A DNA stretch of 64,000 bases from Acidimicrobiales bacterium (lineage in GTDB: Bacteria; Actinomycetota; Acidimicrobiia; Acidimicrobiales; Aldehydirespiratoraceae): positions 1,984,001 to 2,048,000 of the forward strand of contig JAWKIR010000002.1 of NCBI GenBank assembly GCA_041394245.1, written 5' to 3'. The position numbers and the translations under genes were made by a program. Of this stretch, positions 59,694 through 64,000 are shown piece after piece. Each line of letters starts with the position of its first letter. The stretch's first letter is position 1. Under the pieces are notes generated by a model. The model ran no database searches. It was not told where the DNA came from and was given only the letters and a program-made list of their open reading frames with translations.

Positions 59694-60425
59694 TCAGAGA
59701 AGCCCTGCCAGCAGGCGAACGGCGCCGGCCGTCGCCGCGACCTGGAACACGCGACCGAGGAGCACCGGGTCGAACCGGCGGATGTACCGAGCGCCGACGC
59801 GGGTCCCGATGATCACCCCCACGCTCGCGACGGTGATCATCGGGAGGTGGTCGCTCCAGACGAAGCCCGCCACTCCGAAGACGGCGACCTTCACCAGATG
59901 ATTGATGAACTGCACGAGGGAGAACGTGGCGACGAAGCCGACATGGTCCGTCGTGACGGTGCGGAACGCGGGCGCGAGGAGCGGGCCGGACGCACCGATC
60001 GTCGGGTTGACGAGGCCGGCCACCGCGCCCACCAGACTCAGGCGTCGCACTCCTCCGCCGCGCGGCGCCAGCCATGCCGTCGCTGCCGGCCACCAGACGG
60101 CCACGAGGGCGAACACACCCACGACGGCACGACCGGCGTCGCGAGGGATCTCGTCGGCGATGAAGTAGCCCACCACGGTTGCCGGCACCAGCAACGGGAG
60201 GTACCAGCGCAGGAGGGCGACCTCGGCGTCGTGGCGCATGGTGACGGTGCGGGTGCCGTTCGACACGAGCTGCACGACGCCATGGGCCGGGATCGCCACG
60301 ACCGGATCGACGAACTGGAGCATCACCACAAGGAGGACGACACCACCGCCCGCACCGGCCACCGCCGTCAGCGCGGCGGTCAGGACGGCGGCAACAGCGA
60401 TGACCAACAGCTCGAACTCGGACAC
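59694..60425 (-). CDS. TauE/SafE-family membrane transporter
   Basis: A 243-residue membrane protein with about eight hydrophobic helices. The N-terminal VAGAGGGVVLLVVML and mid-protein LVNPTIGASGPLLAPAF segments are typical of TauE/SafE sulfite/anion exporters. GTG 60425 lies 7 nt after TACGCT on the minus strand; the upstream frame extension is ignored. Substrate is not deducible; sulfonate or sulfite export would fit a cell that uses sulfotransferases but is not shown. Confidence 0.84.
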   Translation of the reverse strand: MSEFELLVIAVAAVLTAALTAVAGAGGGVVLLVVMLQFVDPVVAIPAHGVVQLVSNGTRTVTMRHDAEVALLRWYLPLLVPATVVGYFIADEIPRDAGRAVVGVFALVAVWWPAATAWLAPRGGGVRRLSLVGAVAGLVNPTIGASGPLLAPAFRTVTTDHVGFVATFSLVQFINHLVKVAVFGVAGFVWSDHLPMITVASVGVIIGTRVGARYIRRFDPVLLGRVFQVAATAGAVRLLAGLL

Positions 60426-60432
60426 AACTTGT

Positions 60433-60438
60433 AGCGTA
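60433..60438 (-). promoter_or_regulatory. Putative -10 (TACGCT), leaderless
   Basis: On the minus strand TACGCT is followed by 7 nt and the GTG at 60425. Confidence 0.55.
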
Positions 60439-60520
60439 CTTGTATTTAACCTGTGTTGTCCATGACTTCTGTGCGGATCAATGTCCGGATGCGTCACGAC
60501 ACAGCTGACACACTGCGCCG

Positions 60521-61225
60521 GTGACCGATCGACGTGCAGCGATGGCCGAGGGCGTGCGCCGCATCTTCCCGTTCTCACTGATCGCCGGTCCGTTCGGCGT
60601 CGTCTACGGCGCCACCGCCGCCGACCGCGGCATCGACGACATCCCCGCGATCTTCGCGTCGGTCGCCATCCTCGCCGGCGCCTCGCAGATCGCGTTGGTG
60701 GAGCTCATCGACGAGGGGGCGACGTGGATCGTCGCCGTTGCGACCGCGCTCGTCATCAACCTCCGCTTCTCGCTCTACTCGGCGTCGCTCGCTCCCGACT
60801 TCCGCCGCTTCTCACCGCCCTGGCGCTTCGGTCTCGGATACCTCCTCACGGATCAGACCGCCGTCCTGTCGATCGTCGAGTACCAGACGAACCCGGACCC
60901 GAGCTACCAGCGCTGGTTCACCCTCGGCGCCGGCGCGTGGTTCGTGATGCCGTGGTGGATCGGCACCGCCGTGGGGGTGCTGCTCGGCGGTGACATCCCC
61001 GATGGCTGGCAGGTCGGGTTCGCCGTGCCGCTCATGTTCACCGCGCTGCTGGTGCCGACCATCGTCGATCGGCCGAAGATCGCTGCCGCAGTCACCGGCG
61101 CGGCGGTCGCGATCGGCACGACATGGCTCCCCGACGGCGTCAACATCATGGCCGGTGCCGCAGCCGGCATCGCCGTCGGCACCGTGCTCGCCGAGCGACG
61201 AGATCCCATCGAGGCGGACGCGTGA
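60521..61225 (+). CDS. azlC: AzlC-type branched-chain amino acid exporter subunit
   Basis: A 234-residue membrane protein with FPFSLIAGPFGVVYGATAADRG, the AzlC signature ASVAILAGASQIALVELI and LRFSLYSASLAP. With AzlD it forms an exporter of leucine-like amino acids. GTG 60521 is used (CACACT 6 nt upstream may be a weak -10). Its TGA overlaps the azlD GTG. Confidence 0.9.
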   Translation: MTDRRAAMAEGVRRIFPFSLIAGPFGVVYGATAADRGIDDIPAIFASVAILAGASQIALVELIDEGATWIVAVATALVINLRFSLYSASLAPDFRRFSPPWRFGLGYLLTDQTAVLSIVEYQTNPDPSYQRWFTLGAGAWFVMPWWIGTAVGVLLGGDIPDGWQVGFAVPLMFTALLVPTIVDRPKIAAAVTGAAVAIGTTWLPDGVNIMAGAAAGIAVGTVLAERRDPIEADA

Positions 61226-61533
61226 GCCCGACCGTCCAGATCATCGTGGCCGGCATCGGCACCTACCTGATCCGCATCAGCTTCATCGCCCTCGCCGGAC
61301 GCATCGGCGACATCGCTCCCCGGGTCCAGACGATGCTGTCGATGATCCCGCCGGCCGTTCTCGCCGCGATCACCGCCAACAGCCTGTTCTTCGTCGGCGA
61401 CGACATCCGCGGTCTCGACGAATGGCACATCGCCATCGTGGTGGTCGGCCTCATCTCATGGAAGACGAAGAACGTCGCGCTCTGCCTCTTCGTCGGTATG
61501 CCCGTGCTGTGGGCCCTCGCCGCCCTCCCCTGA
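61222..61533 (+). CDS. azlD: AzlD-type partner subunit
   Basis: A 103-residue protein with four predicted helices, starting VSPTVQIIVAGIGTYLIRIS and containing MIPPAVLAAITANSL and SWKTKNVALCLFVGM. The small size and helix pattern match AzlD, which forms the active transporter with AzlC. GTG 61222 overlaps the azlC stop (GTGA). Confidence 0.9.
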   Translation: MSPTVQIIVAGIGTYLIRISFIALAGRIGDIAPRVQTMLSMIPPAVLAAITANSLFFVGDDIRGLDEWHIAIVVVGLISWKTKNVALCLFVGMPVLWALAALP

Positions 61534-61597
61534 CCCGCCACACCGGTGTCAGACACCCGCTACACGTGTGGCGGGTGTCTGACACCGGTGTGGCGGG
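61534..61597. terminator. Long perfect hairpin after azlD
   Basis: A 27-bp perfect stem (61534-61560 with 61571-61597) and 10-nt loop starts right after the azlD stop. Each arm contains the palindrome ACACCGGTGT, and the loop contains CACGTG. A G-run, not a T-run, follows. It may act as terminator and/or as a dispersed palindromic repeat; valS starts 51 bp further. Confidence 0.75.
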
Positions 61598-61632
61598 GGG
61601 GGAATGGGGACGGGGGGACGCGTCGCCAGCGG

Positions 61633-61638
61633 TAGTCT
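61633..61638 (+). promoter_or_regulatory. Putative -10 (TAGTCT), leaderless valS
   Basis: TAGTCT followed by 9 nt and the ATG at 61648. Confidence 0.5.
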
Positions 61639-61647
61639 CGGCGGTCT

Positions 61648-64000
61648 ATGAGCACGTCCCGCATCCCTGAAAAGCCCGACCTCGCCGGCCTCGAGGACAA
61701 GTGGGACGCGGTATGGGACGAGTCCGGGATCTACCACTTCGACGCGTCGAAGTCGCGCGACGAGGTCTTCTCGATCGACACACCACCGCCCACCGTCTCC
61801 GGTTCGCTCCACGTCGGCCACGTCTTCTCCTACACCCACACCGACACCGTCGCCCGCTACCAACGCATGGCCGGCAAAGAGGTCTTCTACCCGATGGGGT
61901 GGGACGACAACGGCCTGCCCACCGAACGCCGCGTCCAGAACTACTTCGGTGTCCGCTGCGACCCGTCGCTCCCCTACGACCCCGACTTCGCGACGCCCGA
62001 CGACGCCGGCGATCCGAAGGCCGTCGCCAAGCGGCAGACCATCTCGATCAGTCGCCCCAACTTCATCGAGCTGTGCCACGACCTCGCCGTCGAGGACGAG
62101 AAGGTCTTCGAGGCACTCTTCCGCCGCCTCGGGCTGTCGGTCGACTGGACCCGGACCTACGAGACGATCAACGACCACTCCCGCCGCATCAGCCAGCTCG
62201 GCTTTCTCGGCAACCTCGAACGGGGCGAGGCCTACCAGGTCGAGGCGCCGAGCCTGTGGGACATCACCTTCCAGACCGCGGTCGCCCAGGCCGAGCTCGA
62301 GGACAAGGAGATGCCCGGGGCGTACCACAAGCTCAAGTTCGCGGGCACCGACGGCAATCCCGACATCTGGATCGACACCACGCGGCCCGAGCTCGTCCCG
62401 TCCTGTGTCGCCCTCGTCGCCCACCCCGACGACGAGCGCTACCAGCGCTACTTCGACACGGCCACCGTCAGGTCGCCGGTCTTCGGTGTCGAGGTCCCCG
62501 TCCGGGCCCACGAACTCGCCGACCCGGAGAAGGGCACGGGCATCGCCATGATCTGCACGTTCGGCGACACGACCGACGTGACCTGGTGGCGCGAGCTCGA
62601 CCTGCCCGTCCGCACCGTCATCGGCCGCGACGGCAAGTTCGCCGCGGAGACCCCGGAGTGGATCGAGACCGAGCAGGGGAAGGCCGCGTATGCCCGCCTG
62701 GCCGGCCTCCGCTCGAAGAACGCCCAGGAGGAGATCGCAAAGATCTTCGCCGAGTCGGGCGACATGGACGGCGAGCCCCGCCCCATCACCCACCCGGTCA
62801 AGTTCTTCGAGAAGGGCGACAAGCCCCTCGAGATCGTCAGCAGCCGCCAGTGGTACATCCGCAACGGCGGCCGCGACAGCGACCTCCGTGCCGATCTCGT
62901 CGCCCGGGGCGACGAGATCAACTGGGTCCCCGCCTACATGCAGACCCGCTACGCGAGCTGGATCGAGGGACTCAACGGCGACTGGCTGATCAGCCGCCAG
63001 CGCTTCTTCGGCGTGCCCATCCCGCTCTGGTACCCACTCGACGCCTCCGGCGAGCCGGCCTGGGACGAACCGATCACCCCGAACATCGATCAGCTCCCGA
63101 TCGACCCGTCGACCGATGTCCCTCCGGGCTACACCGAGGACCAGCGGGGTGCGCCGATGGGCTTCATGGGCGAGCCCGACATCATGGACACCTGGGCCAC
63201 CTCGTCGCTCACGCCACAGATCGCCTGTGGCTGGCAGACCGACCCCGAGCTCTACGCAGCGACCTTCCCGATGGACGTCCGCCCCCAGGCCCACGACATC
63301 ATCCGCACCTGGCTGTTCAGCACCGTCGTGCGGGCCCACTTCGACGCCGACGTCGCCCCGTGGAGCAACGCCACGCTGTCGGGATGGATCCTCGACCCCG
63401 ACCGCAAGAAGATGTCGAAGTCGAAGGGCAACGTCGTCGTTCCCACGGAGTTGCTCGAGGAATACGGCTCCGACGCGGTCCGCTACTGGGCCTCGTCGGG
63501 TCGCCCCGGCACCGACACCGCGTTCGACGAGGGCCAGATGAAGATCGGCCGCCGCCTGTCGATCAAGCTCCTCAACGCGTCGAAGTTCGTGCTCGGGTTC
63601 GGCGACGGCGACGCGGCGATCGACCCCGCCCTCGTCACCGAACCGCTCGACCGGTCGATGCTCGACAAGCTCGCCGACCTCGTCGACGACGCAACCAAGG
63701 CCTTCGACGCATTCGACTACGCCCGCGCCCTCGAGCGCACCGAAGCGTTCTTCTGGTGGTTCACCGACAACCATGTCGAACTCGTCAAGGCCCGCGCCTA
63801 CGGCGAGTACGGCGACGATCGCGCCGCCTCCGCCCAGCACGCACTGCGCATGGCACTGTCGACGCTCCAGCGTCTCTTCGCCCCCTTCCTTCCCTTCGTG
63901 GCCGAAGAGGTCTGGAACTGGTGGCACGACGGGTCGGTCCACACCGCCGAGTGGCCCGACAGCGATCCGCTCCGGGCTGCCGCCGGAGGAATCGGCCCAG
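61648..64000 (+). CDS. valS: Valyl-tRNA synthetase (3' end outside window)
   Basis: Class I aminoacyl-tRNA synthetase charging tRNA-Val. The visible 784 codons start MSTSRIPEKPDLAGLEDKWD and include the HIGH-type motif GSLHVGHVFSYTHTD, the editing domain, SRQRFFGVPIPLWYP, and the KMSKS motif (DRKKMSKSKGNVVV). The stretch MGWDDNGLPTERRVQNYFGV is characteristic of the ValS type found in many Actinobacteria and alphaproteobacterial/archaeal-like enzymes. The frame is open to the last base, so the C-terminal anticodon domain and coiled coil are partly missing. Confidence 0.96.
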   Translation, partial: MSTSRIPEKPDLAGLEDKWDAVWDESGIYHFDASKSRDEVFSIDTPPPTVSGSLHVGHVFSYTHTDTVARYQRMAGKEVFYPMGWDDNGLPTERRVQNYFGVRCDPSLPYDPDFATPDDAGDPKAVAKRQTISISRPNFIELCHDLAVEDEKVFEALFRRLGLSVDWTRTYETINDHSRRISQLGFLGNLERGEAYQVEAPSLWDITFQTAVAQAELEDKEMPGAYHKLKFAGTDGNPDIWIDTTRPELVPSCVALVAHPDDERYQRYFDTATVRSPVFGVEVPVRAHELADPEKGTGIAMICTFGDTTDVTWWRELDLPVRTVIGRDGKFAAETPEWIETEQGKAAYARLAGLRSKNAQEEIAKIFAESGDMDGEPRPITHPVKFFEKGDKPLEIVSSRQWYIRNGGRDSDLRADLVARGDEINWVPAYMQTRYASWIEGLNGDWLISRQRFFGVPIPLWYPLDASGEPAWDEPITPNIDQLPIDPSTDVPPGYTEDQRGAPMGFMGEPDIMDTWATSSLTPQIACGWQTDPELYAATFPMDVRPQAHDIIRTWLFSTVVRAHFDADVAPWSNATLSGWILDPDRKKMSKSKGNVVVPTELLEEYGSDAVRYWASSGRPGTDTAFDEGQMKIGRRLSIKLLNASKFVLGFGDGDAAIDPALVTEPLDRSMLDKLADLVDDATKAFDAFDYARALERTEAFFWWFTDNHVELVKARAYGEYGDDRAASAQHALRMALSTLQRLFAPFLPFVAEEVWNWWHDGSVHTAEWPDSDPLRAAAGGIGP

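Noticed and set aside
61549..63942. 797-codon minus-strand frame opposite valS
   Set aside because: Shadow of valS; composition is Gly/Val/Asp-rich without motifs, and the plus strand has both class I synthetase motifs.
1..64000. tRNA or rRNA genes and insertion sequences
   Set aside because: I looked for tRNA-like ends at the element boundaries and for transposase motifs and saw none; the integration site is a protein gene.

Overview
The window is a single stretch of very GC-rich DNA, with dense genes, many GTG starts, ATGA/GTGA overlaps and almost no intergenic space. Gene content and style (folate/serine C1 genes, GlgA-type glycogen pathway, many enoyl-CoA hydratases, class III CoA-transferases and acyl-CoA dehydrogenases, AzlCD, leaderless-type promoters) suggest an actinobacterium, most likely an uncultivated or marine member of the Acidimicrobiia. 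That placement is an inference from style and content, not from a marker search.

Layout. (1) 1-6179: one-carbon and serine metabolism (fhs, folC, serA, a DUF1015 gene coupled to serA, folD). (2) 6232-7428: a CoA-transferase. (3) 7552-14685: a surface-glycan cluster with an ABC exporter, two sulfotransferase-like proteins, three family-2 glycosyltransferases and a methyltransferase. (4) 14695-26908: an XPB-type helicase, then acyl-CoA and xenobiotic/steroid-like metabolism (three enoyl-CoA hydratases, a CoA-transferase, two solute-binding proteins, a hydrolase, TetR, SRPBCC and P450). (5) 26941-37593: a full glycogen pathway (glgB, malQ, glgC, glgA, glgX, glgP), glgB being preceded by a 14-codon leaderless mini-ORF. 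(6) 37687-45040: an RHS/YD-repeat protein with a variable C-terminal tip, a low-complexity acidic protein, a PrsW-like intramembrane protease and a QEGLA-motif metallopeptidase. (7) 45137-56503: a mosaic of small integrative elements. (8) 56425-64000: acyl-CoA dehydrogenase (the integration target), a GGDEF protein, a TlpA-like lipoprotein, a TauE/SafE transporter, AzlCD and valS (cut by the window end).

The most notable region is 45137-56503. The last 79 bp of the acyl-CoA dehydrogenase gene, covering its final 25 codons (with the catalytic glutamate) and its stop, recur as direct repeats at 48755, 45849 and, in degenerate double form, 45137-45241. The element next to the gene carries a tyrosine integrase, and its two ends carry matching 9-bp arm-type repeats spaced 12 bp apart. 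This reads as a tandem accretion of elements at a conserved protein-coding attB. Cargo is toxin-antitoxin-like (HicA-like pair, PIN plus ImmA/IrrE, a RelE/ParE-like pair), immunity-like orphans and a 2OG-Fe(II) oxygenase. Several cargo genes and the integrase are frameshifted.

A second genome-wide signal is a TAnnnT hexamer 6-9 nt before the start codon of at least 15 genes that begin a transcription unit. This is the expected arrangement for leaderless mRNAs.
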